Source of the DNA: Subtercola boreus
GTDB lineage: Bacteria; Actinomycetota; Actinomycetes; Actinomycetales; Microbacteriaceae
Length of the DNA stretch: 64,000 nucleotides
Direction of reading: 5' to 3'
Assembly: GCF_003399635.1 (NCBI RefSeq)
Contig: NZ_NBXB01000039.1
Location: 1-64,000, forward strand
Shown here: positions 1 to 8,333 of the stretch, piece after piece
Layout: each line of letters opens with the position of its first letter
How positions within the stretch are numbered: position 1 is the stretch's first letter
Translations under genes and position numbers: made by a program
The notes under the pieces: generated by a model
Told to the model about the DNA's origin: nothing
The model's input: the letters and a program-made list of their open reading frames with translations, nothing else
Database searches by the model: none

Positions 1-129
1 GATCCCCGCCTGATGCGCCCACTTGTAGCACGTGATCCTCACCAACCCGAGCTCTTTCGCGACCTTCGACACGTTGCCAGCTTCAGCTGGCGGAAGAACT
101 CGGCCTTTTCCTCCGCTGTGTACGACCCC
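1..129 (-). pseudogene. Transposase N-terminal fragment (probably IS30-like), frameshifted
   Basis: Read on the minus strand, one frame gives YTAEEKAEFFRQLKLA and a neighbouring frame then gives NVSKVAKELGL followed by CYKWAHQAGI. Together these resemble the N-terminal helix-turn-helix of an IS transposase. The frame change falls near position 76, so the gene is broken. It also runs off the window start, so its remaining length is unknown. The IS30 assignment is inferred from the style of the helix-turn-helix and is not firm. This remnant borders the carbohydrate island on its left. Confidence 0.45.
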
Positions 130-247
130 CAACAACACCAAGCCCAGCAGACCAGCAGTGGTAGCGAATCCGACCGTCACCCCGGTAGTCAAACAACTTG
201 ACATAGCCACACGGATGAGTTCGAAAGAGAACGATTTCCTATTTGCC

Positions 248-313
248 TTGCGTTGTCAGCTGGGAGCCTCTATTTTAGGTGAAACGGTTCATGCACAAGG
301 ATGAACCGTTTCA
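248..313 (+). promoter_or_regulatory. Promoter with two inverted LacI-type operators before the GH30 gene
   Basis: A -35 TTGCGT (248-253), a 17-bp spacer and a -10 TATTTT (271-276) are followed by TGAAACGGTTCA (280-291) and its inverted copy TGAACCGTTTCA (302-313). Each half is itself the pseudo-palindrome typical of LacI-family operators. The first would cover the transcription start and the second the early leader. The LacI-family gene at 7077-8081 is the obvious candidate repressor. The -35/-10 assignment is made by eye. Confidence 0.6.
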
Positions 314-360
314 CTTATCAGGTCTTCCGAGACCACATTGACGAGAAGGAATACGGGACG

Positions 361-2256
361 ATGATGTCACGAAGAGTTTTTGCTGTGTCTGCGGCGATGG
401 GTGTGGTGGCACTTGCGGCGGTGATGGCCGGGCCTGTCGCGGGTCAACCGCAACGTGCAAACGCTGATCCCGCAGTTTCGATTCGTATTGATCCTGGACT
501 GCAGTTTCAGACGGTTGATGGTTTCGGCGCTTCGATGGTCGACCAGGTGCCCGGCACGAGTGGATTGCCGTACAACCTCAATTCGCTGTCGGGGGCCAAC
601 CGTGCATCGGTCGAGGATCTGCTTTTCTCGCCGAGTTCTGGGATCGGGCTGAATATTCTCCGGGTCGAGTTGGGAGCCGGTCAGACGTACCCCAACGGCA
701 ACACCCCCGTGCCCGATTTCACTATCGAACCGAACGCTCCGGCCTCGCCGGCCGGCGCACCGAGCTATGTTTGGGATCACAGTGCTGACGGTCAAGTGCA
801 GATCGCGAAAGATGCGCGTGCGCGCGGCGTCTCGTCGATCTACGCCGATGCATGGAGCGCACCAGCGTTCATGAAGTCGAACGGGGCTGTATATGGGGGC
901 ACCCTGTGCGGCTTCACTAGCTGCGCGAGCGGCGATTGGCGACAGGCGTACGCGAATTACTTGACGAAGTATGTTCAAGATTATGCTGCTGAGGGCGTGA
1001 CGCTCGACTATCTAAGCCCGTTCAACGAGCCGCAGGATGCGCCGAACTGGCAGTCGATGACGGCCAGCAGTTCGCAACTTGCGAGTTTCGTCGATACTCT
1101 CGGCCCCACGCTCAGTTCTGCGGGCCTCTCGACCAAGATCGCCAGTTCCGATGTCGCGGATGCGGGTTCGGCTGAAAGCTATCAGCAGGCGATCGAGTCC
1201 GATGCCACGGCTGCAGCACGTCAGTCGGTGGCTTCGTTTCATAGTTATGGTGGAACACCTGCGGCGGTTCCTGCGGCGGCACTGGCGGGCAAACCGAGCT
1301 GGCAATCGGAGTTCACCTGCGTGGGTGACACCTGGAATATCGCTTACTCCACTGGTTCGTGCGACGGACAGTACTGGGCTCAGACCATTTACACGGCAAT
1401 GAACAACGGCGTCGGCGCTTATCTGGGCTGGACGGGCGCGTGGAGCCATAGCGACAACGAAGACCTGATTCGCATCACCGGATCGTCGAGCTATGAGGTC
1501 TCTGCGCGGCTCTGGGCGATGGGCAATTACTCCCGTTATGTGCATAAGGGTGCGGTCAGGGTCGAGGCCGCCTCGTCGAGTTCTTCGGTTTTGTCGACGG
1601 CTTATAAGAACACCGACGGCAGCTACGCGGTTGTCGTGACCAACACCTCAAGCAGCCCCCAAGCGCTCACACTGTCGGGTCTGAATGGCGGAACCGTCAC
1701 GCCGGTTGTCACGAATGACACCGATCACCTCGCCGCAAAGCCCGCTGTGGCGGTGAGCTCATCTGGGCTCAGCATCACGGCTCCTGGGTCGTCGACCATA
1801 ACCTACCTGTATTCGGGTTCCACGGCGGGAGCATCGCCGTCGTATTCGCTGAAGAACGTCAACAGCGGCAGTGTGCTCAGCATCGACAACTCGAGTACGG
1901 CCGATGGCGCGACGCTCTGGCAATGGCACGACGTGAACGTCGCCGCTCAGCACTGGTATCTGCAGCCGGTCGGGGGCGGGTATTTCGAGGTACTCAGCCC
2001 GCTCAGCGGTAAGGCCGTGACGATCGAGCCGCCGTTGACCAGCGACGGGTCGGCAGCGACTCAGCGAACCTGGGCGGCTACCGATGCGCAGAAGTGGCGG
2101 ATTCTCAGCGTGATCGACGGATCGGTGATTCTGGCGAACAAGGCCTCGGGGAAGACGTTGAGTATCGCCGACTCCAGTACCGCAGATGGGGCGCTGGCTC
2201 ATCAGTGGTACTGGGCCGGTAGCTCCGCTCAGCGCTGGACGCTCACACCTAACTGA
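361..2256 (+). CDS. Secreted GH30 glycoside hydrolase with C-terminal ricin-type (CBM13-like) domain
   Basis: This is a predicted secreted endo-acting glycosidase of 631 residues. A Sec signal peptide (MMSRRVF then a hydrophobic core ending near GPVAG) is followed by a GH30-type TIM barrel. FNEP at residues 221-224 gives the acid/base E223, and WQSEFTC gives the nucleophile E317. A ricin B-like domain (about residues 490-631, with SLKNVNSGSVLSI and repeated QHW/QKW/QRW motifs) probably binds polysaccharide. The start at 361 was chosen because GAAGGA lies at 345-350. An upstream in-frame ATG at 301 falls inside the operator region and would place a charged stretch before the signal peptide. 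The substrate is not evident from sequence; GH30 members cut beta-1,6-galactan, beta-1,6-glucan or xylan. The gene is first in a sugar-utilisation operon. Confidence 0.85.
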   Translation: MMSRRVFAVSAAMGVVALAAVMAGPVAGQPQRANADPAVSIRIDPGLQFQTVDGFGASMVDQVPGTSGLPYNLNSLSGANRASVEDLLFSPSSGIGLNILRVELGAGQTYPNGNTPVPDFTIEPNAPASPAGAPSYVWDHSADGQVQIAKDARARGVSSIYADAWSAPAFMKSNGAVYGGTLCGFTSCASGDWRQAYANYLTKYVQDYAAEGVTLDYLSPFNEPQDAPNWQSMTASSSQLASFVDTLGPTLSSAGLSTKIASSDVADAGSAESYQQAIESDATAAARQSVASFHSYGGTPAAVPAAALAGKPSWQSEFTCVGDTWNIAYSTGSCDGQYWAQTIYTAMNNGVGAYLGWTGAWSHSDNEDLIRITGSSSYEVSARLWAMGNYSRYVHKGAVRVEAASSSSSVLSTAYKNTDGSYAVVVTNTSSSPQALTLSGLNGGTVTPVVTNDTDHLAAKPAVAVSSSGLSITAPGSSTITYLYSGSTAGASPSYSLKNVNSGSVLSIDNSSTADGATLWQWHDVNVAAQHWYLQPVGGGYFEVLSPLSGKAVTIEPPLTSDGSAATQRTWAATDAQKWRILSVIDGSVILANKASGKTLSIADSSTADGALAHQWYWAGSSAQRWTLTPN

Positions 2257-2328
2257 CCCGCGAACGATCGCGTGCCGGCCGATGCACGACGCCGGCGCAC
2301 CGACTTTACAACCTGAGGGAGAAACCAT

Positions 2329-3828
2329 ATGACGATGACTGACCTGAAACAGACCGCGACGGTGCGGGACAAGATAGAGGGGTGCTGGCTGGGTAAAGCT
2401 GTCGGCGGCACGCTCGGTCAGACCTTCGAAGGGCTCACCGGCCCACTGAACGCGGACTACTATCACCCGGTTCCGGAAGAGATGGTACCCAATGACGACC
2501 TCGATCTTCAAGTGCTCTACGCCTGCGTACTGAGCGAGCAGCAGACACCTGTCGTCGACCGTCACGTGCTGGCCGAGGCGTGGCGCGACCACGTCGAGTT
2601 TCCGTGGAACGAATACGGCGTGGGAATGCGCAACCTCGCTGAGGGCTTGCAACCACCGCACACGGGTAGCTTCGACAATTGGTTCACTGCCGGTGAGGGC
2701 GCTGCGATCCGCTCTGAACTCTGGGCCTGCCTTGCACCTGGAAACCCCGACCTCGCTGCCGCGTACGCCTACGAAGACGCATGCTTCGATCACGCCGGCG
2801 ACGGCATCTACGCAGCACAGTTTCTGGCCAGGCTCCAATCGTTGGCGTTCATCGAATCCGACCCCGACACGCTCATCGACGGCGCGCTGGCCGGCATCCC
2901 CGCAGACAGCGGTATCACCTCGGTGGTGACCGACACGCGACGCTGGGTTCGCGAAAACACCGATTGGCATGCGGTTCGTGAGCTCATTATGGCCGCGTAC
3001 GGTTCCGATGATTTCACTGATGTGCGCCCGAACACCGGATTTGTCATCCTCGGGTGGCTGATGGGCTCAACGTTCTCAGAACGCATCTGCATCACGAACA
3101 ACTGCGGAGAGGATTGCGACAGCTCAACGGCGTCGATCGGCGCTCTGCTAGGCATCCTCGACCCGTCGTCGATCGAAGACAAGTGGCTGACCCCGATCGG
3201 AAACGATTTGGTGCTAAACAAAGAAATCACCGGCATCACACCGCCCGAGACTCTAAACGGTTTCACCGATCTGGTACTGGATCTTCAGCGTCGCCTGAAT
3301 TCGGAGGGCCCGGCCGCGGTCTCTGAAGCCTTCGACGCGGGCGCGCATGGCATTGCCGTGCAGATCGCTCACTTCAGCACCGAGTGGGGATCGTGGGCCG
3401 ACCGCGATAACTCCGAACTTCCGCCGGTTGGCAGCACCCCACCCAAACTTGAATTCTTGCCAGCTCAGCTGCCTGGTACCTGGGTTCGCATGCCGAGCAC
3501 TTCGTTCGAGAGCCGTCTACTGATGCTGCATTACCGAATGGATGCTCGGGGCCGCGATCAGGTTCGCCTGATGCTCAATTCGACCGAGGACTACCGAATC
3601 TGGCTCGACGGCGACTACCTGCACGGGGCCCAAGGCAGCAACTCGATGTTTCCTGCCCCGCACATGGCGCCGGTCGGGCAATTCATCGACTTCACCATCA
3701 GCGCCGGGGTACACGACCTGCTTGTCGCGATCAAGAAACCCCCGGCCGGCCGAGATGTCGCCGAATGGGTGCTCGCGCTGGTCGAAATGCCCAGCACCCT
3801 CTGGATCGAAAACGCTTTCCGTCCCTAA
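2329..3828 (+). CDS. ADP-ribosylglycohydrolase-family protein with C-terminal beta-rich domain
   Basis: The 499-residue protein has an N-terminal all-helical ARH-like domain. Recognisable parts are GCWLGKAVGGTLGQ, an acidic metal-site motif NDDLDLQ, HAGDGIYAA, and a late GEDCDSSTASIGALLG that matches the position of the second metal-binding motif of the family. Residues from about 370 onward form an extra domain (LMLHYRMDARG, then DYRIWLDGDYLHG) reminiscent of PA14-like carbohydrate-associated domains. A strong ribosome site GAGGGAGA lies at 2315-2322. Its place between a secreted GH30 enzyme and a CUT1 importer suggests cleavage of an imported N- or O-glycoside rather than protein de-ADP-ribosylation. 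That role is inference; the fold assignment is fairly secure. Confidence 0.75.
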   Translation: MTMTDLKQTATVRDKIEGCWLGKAVGGTLGQTFEGLTGPLNADYYHPVPEEMVPNDDLDLQVLYACVLSEQQTPVVDRHVLAEAWRDHVEFPWNEYGVGMRNLAEGLQPPHTGSFDNWFTAGEGAAIRSELWACLAPGNPDLAAAYAYEDACFDHAGDGIYAAQFLARLQSLAFIESDPDTLIDGALAGIPADSGITSVVTDTRRWVRENTDWHAVRELIMAAYGSDDFTDVRPNTGFVILGWLMGSTFSERICITNNCGEDCDSSTASIGALLGILDPSSIEDKWLTPIGNDLVLNKEITGITPPETLNGFTDLVLDLQRRLNSEGPAAVSEAFDAGAHGIAVQIAHFSTEWGSWADRDNSELPPVGSTPPKLEFLPAQLPGTWVRMPSTSFESRLLMLHYRMDARGRDQVRLMLNSTEDYRIWLDGDYLHGAQGSNSMFPAPHMAPVGQFIDFTISAGVHDLLVAIKKPPAGRDVAEWVLALVEMPSTLWIENAFRP

Positions 3829-3884
3829 CCGCTTTATCTCGCCCACTCATCACAAATCCCTACACCGACGTAATGGAGAAAACA

Positions 3885-5222
3885 TTGAAAACCACCCGCA
3901 ACCGGTGGCTCGCCCGTCTTGCAGCCGTCGCCGTGCTGGCAACTGCCGCAGCCGGCATGACAGCATGCAGCTCGAGTACACCGGCCGTTGATCCCAACGC
4001 GAAATCAACGATCAACTGGTGGTCCTGGAACCCGGATGCGACCACCGCTCAGCCGTGGATCGCCGCGTTCGAGAAGGAACACCCGAACATCACGGTGAAT
4101 CAGCGCTTCATTCAAATCGCCGACTACCCCAACGCTGTTCGCCTCGCCGCGACGACCGACTCCGGTCCCGACGTCTTCGGCTTGCAGGTCGGCGCAATGG
4201 CACAGCAATTCGCGCCACTGACGACCGACCTTGCACCTCTGGCGGCGCAGAACATTGGCAGCGACTGGCAAACCCAGCTCAACGCCACAGACCAGCTGAA
4301 CGTGAAAGGCAAGCAAGTCGGTCTGCCCTGGATGATCACCGGCGGCGGCCTGGTCTGGTACAACAAGACCATTCTCGACAAGGCCGGCACCAAACCCCCG
4401 ACCACGCTCGCCGAGTGGAAGGACACCTGCACGAAGGTCGAAGCGATCGGTGTGAAGTGCTTCGTTCAGGGCGCGAAAGACTCTTGGGTGAACCTCGATG
4501 TGTACCAGTCGATCGTCAATGAGATCGCTCCGGGCGAGTTTTACAAAGCCGTGAACGGGCAGGCTGACTTCACCGAAGCCTCATTCGTTCAGGCATTCGA
4601 TGCGTGGAAGTCGCTCTACACCGATGGAATCATCGACCCCGGAGCGCTCGGCACAACCGAGTACCCCGATGCCAACGACGCCTTCAACAAGGGCGAGGCG
4701 GCGATGATCGCGCTCGGCACCTGGAACGACGACCACATGACGACGGCCACCCTGGCCACCGCCGCCACCACGTACGGCCCGCAAATCACTTCGCAGGTCT
4801 TCGCACCGATCGCGTTTCCCGACGTCGTCGGTGGCGCGAAAAAAACAGGGCGGCTCTTCGGCGGGCCCGACGTGGGTTGGGCAGTGTCGGCCAAGAGCAA
4901 GAATCAGGCCGCAGCGTTCACTTTCGTGCAGTGGTTGACCTCGAGCCAGACCGCCCAGACGATGATGGCGACCTCGCTTCAGACGCCCGCCTTGAAGTCG
5001 GTTCCGGTCCCCGACACCGGGCTCACCGACCCGGCCGTGCAGCAGCCTGCGCTTGCTGATCAGGCAACCCAGATCTCGAACCTCATCGGTGCACGTCAGA
5101 TCTCCAACGCCGACGTCGCGACCGCCCTCGGCCAGGCACTGTCAGCCGTGGCTTCGGGCCAGATGAGTTCTAGTGTCGCAGCCAGCTCCGTCGAGACAGC
5201 AATCAAGGCCGCCAACCAGTAG
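3885..5222 (+). CDS. Sugar ABC transporter substrate-binding lipoprotein (CUT1, SBP_bac_1 type)
   Basis: This is a 445-residue extracellular solute-binding protein of the CUT1 (oligosaccharide) class. A lipoprotein signal ends in GMTAC with the lipidated cysteine at residue 28. The mature part has the typical INWWSW, YPNAVRLAATTDSGPDVFGL, GLPWMITGGGLVWYNK and GEAAMIALGTW segments. I chose the TTG start at 3885 because GGAGA at 3875-3879 is well spaced from it. An in-frame ATG at 3873 lacks a ribosome site and adds four residues. Two permeases follow. No ATPase is encoded nearby, so a shared MsiK-type ATPase is expected, as in other actinobacterial CUT1 systems. Confidence 0.88.
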   Translation: MKTTRNRWLARLAAVAVLATAAAGMTACSSSTPAVDPNAKSTINWWSWNPDATTAQPWIAAFEKEHPNITVNQRFIQIADYPNAVRLAATTDSGPDVFGLQVGAMAQQFAPLTTDLAPLAAQNIGSDWQTQLNATDQLNVKGKQVGLPWMITGGGLVWYNKTILDKAGTKPPTTLAEWKDTCTKVEAIGVKCFVQGAKDSWVNLDVYQSIVNEIAPGEFYKAVNGQADFTEASFVQAFDAWKSLYTDGIIDPGALGTTEYPDANDAFNKGEAAMIALGTWNDDHMTTATLATAATTYGPQITSQVFAPIAFPDVVGGAKKTGRLFGGPDVGWAVSAKSKNQAAAFTFVQWLTSSQTAQTMMATSLQTPALKSVPVPDTGLTDPAVQQPALADQATQISNLIGARQISNADVATALGQALSAVASGQMSSSVAASSVETAIKAANQ

Positions 5223-5277
5223 GCGAAAATCTAGCGCTGAAGACGAAACCGAACGAATCACACGGAAAGGATGCGTA

Positions 5278-5303
5278 ACCCCGCGGCTTACACGCCGCGG
5301 GGT
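5278..5303 (+). promoter_or_regulatory. GC-rich intergenic hairpin between binding-protein and permease genes
   Basis: A 9-bp perfect stem (5278-5286 with 5295-5303, core CCCCGCGG/CCGCGGGG) closes an 8-nt loop just after the binding-protein gene and before the permease start. There is no T-run. Such hairpins commonly stabilise the 3' end of the binding-protein message or partly stop transcription, so that permeases are made in smaller amounts. The role here is inferred from position. Confidence 0.55.
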
Positions 5304-5313
5304 CACGCCCGTT

Positions 5314-6264
5314 ATGACATCAACCCTGATTCGAAAGACCGAGACCCCGCCACCCGCCAAACCGTCCGTTCGCTCGCGCCCTCACCGCGGGCGTGGCATC
5401 GGGCAGAGAACCGTCACGCCATGGTTGTACGTGCTACCCGCCTTGATTCTAGTTGTCGGAGTGATCTACGTCGGCATCGGCTATACGGGCTGGGTCAGCA
5501 CTCAAGACTGGAACGGCATCGACCCGGCAGGCACCCCCGTGGGCTTCGCCAACTTCATCGCTGCCGTCAACGACCCGGTGCTCTGGCAATCTCTCGGGCA
5601 CGTGTTCATCTTCGGCGTGCTGACCATCTTCATCCAAATGGCACTCGGGCTGTTCATGGCGATCCTGCTCAGCGGCGAGGCCGTGTGGGGCCGACCGGCC
5701 TACAAAGTCATCATGTTCCTCCCCGTCGTTCTCGCCCCGGCCGCCGTCGCGACTGCGTTTCGCGGCATGCTCGCCCCCGACGGTCAATTCAACGACCTCC
5801 TGCACACGTTCGGCAGCCAGGGCGCTACGCCCTGGCTGGCAGACCCGAACCTCGCTCTCTACGCCCTAGCCGCAATCAATATCTGGCAGTGGACGGGTTT
5901 CAGCTTTCTGCTCTACCAAGCCGCCATCTCGCAAATCGACCAGAACCTCTTCGAGGCCGCCGCGATAGACGGCGCCGGTGCCATGAAAGTCGTGCGTTAC
6001 ATTCTTCTGCCGCAGTTGAAAGGAACTCACGCCACACTCGCGTTGGTGGGCTGCATCGGAGCCTTGAAGACTTTCGACATCGTCTACCTCACGACGGGCG
6101 GTGGCCCCGGCCGTAGCACCGAGTTTCTCACCACCTACATCTACAAGCAGGTCATCGAGCAGTACCACGCGGGCTACTCTGCTGCGCTGTCGCTGATACT
6201 TCTCGCGATCGCTCTCGTTTTCACGACCATCCAAATTCGCGCCTACCGATTCGGAGAGGACTGA
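5314..6264 (+). CDS. Sugar ABC transporter permease (CUT1, MalF-like)
   Basis: The 316-residue inner-membrane permease has a charged cytoplasmic N-terminus (about residues 1-35), six predicted membrane spans beginning with PWLYVLPALILVVGV, and the cytoplasmic coupling loop EAAAIDGAGAMKVVRYILLP that contacts the ATPase. The ATG at 5314 is preferred because it gives a normal-length N-terminus. Upstream codons in this frame overlap the binding-protein gene and the hairpin. The ribosome site is weak, which fits lower expression than the binding protein. The partner permease starts 2 nt after the stop codon. Confidence 0.87.
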   Translation: MTSTLIRKTETPPPAKPSVRSRPHRGRGIGQRTVTPWLYVLPALILVVGVIYVGIGYTGWVSTQDWNGIDPAGTPVGFANFIAAVNDPVLWQSLGHVFIFGVLTIFIQMALGLFMAILLSGEAVWGRPAYKVIMFLPVVLAPAAVATAFRGMLAPDGQFNDLLHTFGSQGATPWLADPNLALYALAAINIWQWTGFSFLLYQAAISQIDQNLFEAAAIDGAGAMKVVRYILLPQLKGTHATLALVGCIGALKTFDIVYLTTGGGPGRSTEFLTTYIYKQVIEQYHAGYSAALSLILLAIALVFTTIQIRAYRFGED

Positions 6265-6266
6265 AC

Positions 6267-7058
6267 ATGTTCACTCGCCCAACCATGCCCACCCGCGTTG
6301 TCGCCCAGATCGTGGCATCGCTTCTGGCTCTGCCGTTTCTTCTGCCTCTGATCGCGATCGTTGCCAAGTCGTTCGACGGCGAAGGCTTCATCAAGAATTA
6401 TCAGGCCGTCATCACCCAGACGCCGCTTCTGCAATCGACGCTGAATAGTGCCATCATCTCTGCCGGGGTCATCGGGTTGGTCTACGTGTGCACAATGCTC
6501 GCTGCCTACGCGTTCGGGAAGATGAACTTCACCGGCAAGACACTCGTCTTCAACTCGATTCTCGTCGGCCTGGTGCTGCCGACCATCGCGTTGGTGGTGC
6601 CGTTGTTTCTGATCGTGCAACAACTCGGTCTGTTCAACAACTACTTCGCAGTCATCGTGCCGCTGGCTGCAACGGTCATCCCGTTCACCCTGTTGCTCAC
6701 CCGCAACTACCTCGCTGCCATACCCGATGAAGTACTCGAAGCGGCCCGGCTCGACGGCTGCAGCAGCTTCGGCACCCTCGTGCGCATCGTGCTGCCGCTT
6801 GCCAAGCCGATCACTGCCGTGATCATCGTGTGGGCGTTTCTGCAGGCCTGGAACGAATTCTTTCTCCCTCTTCTCTTTCTACAAGACCAGTCGATGCAGA
6901 CGGTTACCACCATTCCGCTGTACTTCACCAGTACCTACGGTTCTGATCAGCCCAAGATCTTCGCGGCCCTCGTGCTGATCTGCCTACCGATCGTGATCGC
7001 CTACCTATGCTTACAGAAGTTCTTCGAAAAAGGCCTCTCGGCCGGCGCCGTCAAATAG
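6267..7058 (+). CDS. Sugar ABC transporter permease (CUT1, MalG-like)
   Basis: This 263-residue permease is the second membrane subunit of the importer. It has six hydrophobic segments and the EAA loop EAARLDGCSSFGTLVRIVLPLAKP near residue 160. It is preceded by GGAGAGGA about 8 nt upstream and is separated from the first permease by 2 nt, so the two are probably co-translated. It is the last gene of the GH30-ARH-transporter operon. The LacI-type regulator converges on it 18 nt downstream. Confidence 0.88.
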   Translation: MFTRPTMPTRVVAQIVASLLALPFLLPLIAIVAKSFDGEGFIKNYQAVITQTPLLQSTLNSAIISAGVIGLVYVCTMLAAYAFGKMNFTGKTLVFNSILVGLVLPTIALVVPLFLIVQQLGLFNNYFAVIVPLAATVIPFTLLLTRNYLAAIPDEVLEAARLDGCSSFGTLVRIVLPLAKPITAVIIVWAFLQAWNEFFLPLLFLQDQSMQTVTTIPLYFTSTYGSDQPKIFAALVLICLPIVIAYLCLQKFFEKGLSAGAVK

Positions 7059-7076
7059 CCGGGCGGCGCTGATGAC

Positions 7077-8081
7077 TCAGGTGGAGCTGCGCACAATGAG
7101 CTCGGCCATGAATTCGTGACCGGTCTCTACCGGCGCGCGGCCCTCTGCGAGGTCGAGCACGAACTCTGCAGCGCGCCTACCTAACTCGTACTGAGGCTGA
7201 CGAACGGTCGTCAGCGGCACCGGGGCCAGAACGGCCGCCTCGATATCGTCGTAGCCGGTAATGGCGAATTGTTCGGGAACGCGTACCCCACGACGCAACA
7301 ACGTCGACTCCAAAGCGAGGGCAAGAAGATCATTCGCGCAAATCGCGGCGGTGGGTCGAGGCATCCTATCTGCGACGACCTCCGACGCGGCGACGCGCGC
7401 CTGGGTACTGTTACCGGCCGCATCCACTCGTCTTAAGACGCTGTCATCCAGTCCAGCCTCGCGTACCGCGCGCAGGCACCCTGCAAACCGGTCATCGATC
7501 TGCGGCGCCGCACCCGGGCCACCCATGAAGACGATGTCTCGGTGGCCCTTCTTGATGAGGTGGTCTGCGGCCAGAAATCCGCCATGAACATTGTCGATCT
7601 CGATAGTCGGAAACGACGAACCGTGATCTCCTGAACCGATCACGACGACTGCGGCGCCGCTCGCCTCCATTGTGCGCAGATGATTTTCGGTCGTGCTCGC
7701 GGCCATCACGACAGCGCCGGCAACCCGCATCTCAGACAACGCACGAGCGTAATGATCTTCTCGACTCGGATCACCATCGGTATTACACGAGACAACTACA
7801 TAACCGGCCGCGATCGCAACATCTTCGATCCCCCGAGCCACCTCGATCAGAAACGGATTACCCGCATCAGGGATAACAAAACCGATCGCATGGCTTCTGG
7901 CGCCCCGCATGATCCGCGCAGCATCATTCGGAATGAACCCCACCTGCTCGATAGCCGCCTCTATACGCGCCCGAACATTCGCAGAAACAGGCTTGCGATC
8001 ATTTAGATAGTTCGAAATCGACCCAAGAGACACCTCGGCCAACTGTGCAACATCACGAATCGTCGGACCACCAGACACCAT
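7077..8081 (-). CDS. LacI-family transcriptional regulator
   Basis: The 334-residue regulator has an N-terminal LacI helix-turn-helix (TIRDVAQLAEVSLGSISNYL, residues 7-26), a hinge helix region, and a periplasmic-binding-protein-like effector domain (GFVIPDAGNPFLIEVARGIED, then GYDDIEAAVLAPVPLTTVRQP). It is convergent with the sugar operon. It probably represses the GH30 promoter through the paired operators at 280-313 and its own promoter through a similar site at 8109-8121, with a sugar from the imported glycan as inducer. The effector cannot be deduced from sequence. Confidence 0.9.
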   Translation of the reverse strand: MVSGGPTIRDVAQLAEVSLGSISNYLNDRKPVSANVRARIEAAIEQVGFIPNDAARIMRGARSHAIGFVIPDAGNPFLIEVARGIEDVAIAAGYVVVSCNTDGDPSREDHYARALSEMRVAGAVVMAASTTENHLRTMEASGAAVVVIGSGDHGSSFPTIEIDNVHGGFLAADHLIKKGHRDIVFMGGPGAAPQIDDRFAGCLRAVREAGLDDSVLRRVDAAGNSTQARVAASEVVADRMPRPTAAICANDLLALALESTLLRRGVRVPEQFAITGYDDIEAAVLAPVPLTTVRQPQYELGRRAAEFVLDLAEGRAPVETGHEFMAELIVRSST

Positions 8082-8108
8082 CGACCGCCCCGATCGTCAA
8101 CAAAACTA

Positions 8109-8121
8109 TTGAACCGCTCAA
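8109..8121. promoter_or_regulatory. LacI-type operator upstream of the LacI-family gene
   Basis: TTGAACCGCTCAA lies 27 bp upstream of the lacI-type start codon. Its central part matches one half of the paired operators at 280-313 (TGAACCG). It is most simply an autoregulatory site for the same protein. Confidence 0.5.
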
Positions 8122-8222
8122 TCAATCATGCTAGGGCAACGCGAAGCGCAGGACGCATCGACGAGGCACAAGCCGGCCACATCAAGCAAAACCACCTGCA
8201 ATTCAGCGTCTGTCTGAATAAT

Positions 8223-8288
8223 GGTGTGGATCAGCTTCCAGTAGGCGTCGTCAACGCTGAGCCATCTCTTACGTCCGCCTCGTCCCAT
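8223..8288 (-). pseudogene. IS30-family transposase N-terminal remnant
   Basis: From an ATG at 8288 the minus strand reads MGRGGRKRWLSVDDAYWKLIHT, which matches the usual start of actinobacterial IS30-family transposases. The reading then diverges into unrelated sequence, so only about 22 codons remain. The IS256-family element begins 8 bp upstream of this start codon. The remnant differs from the one at the left end of the island. Confidence 0.5.
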
Positions 8289-8296
8289 GATGTCCA

Positions 8297-8322
8297 GGGT
8301 CTGTAACGTTTTCGGTGTTTCC
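8297..8322 (+). repeat. IS256-family terminal inverted repeat, left end of the window copy
   Basis: This starts GGGTCTGTAACG and ends TTCGGTGTTTCC. It pairs with 9658-9683 at 21 of 26 positions. It lies downstream of the transposase stop codon. Confidence 0.8.
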
Positions 8323-8333
8323 AGCATTTTTGG

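Noticed and set aside
301-360. Alternative ATG start of the GH30 gene at 301
   Set aside because: It lies inside the operator region, lacks a ribosome site and would put about 20 polar residues before the signal peptide.
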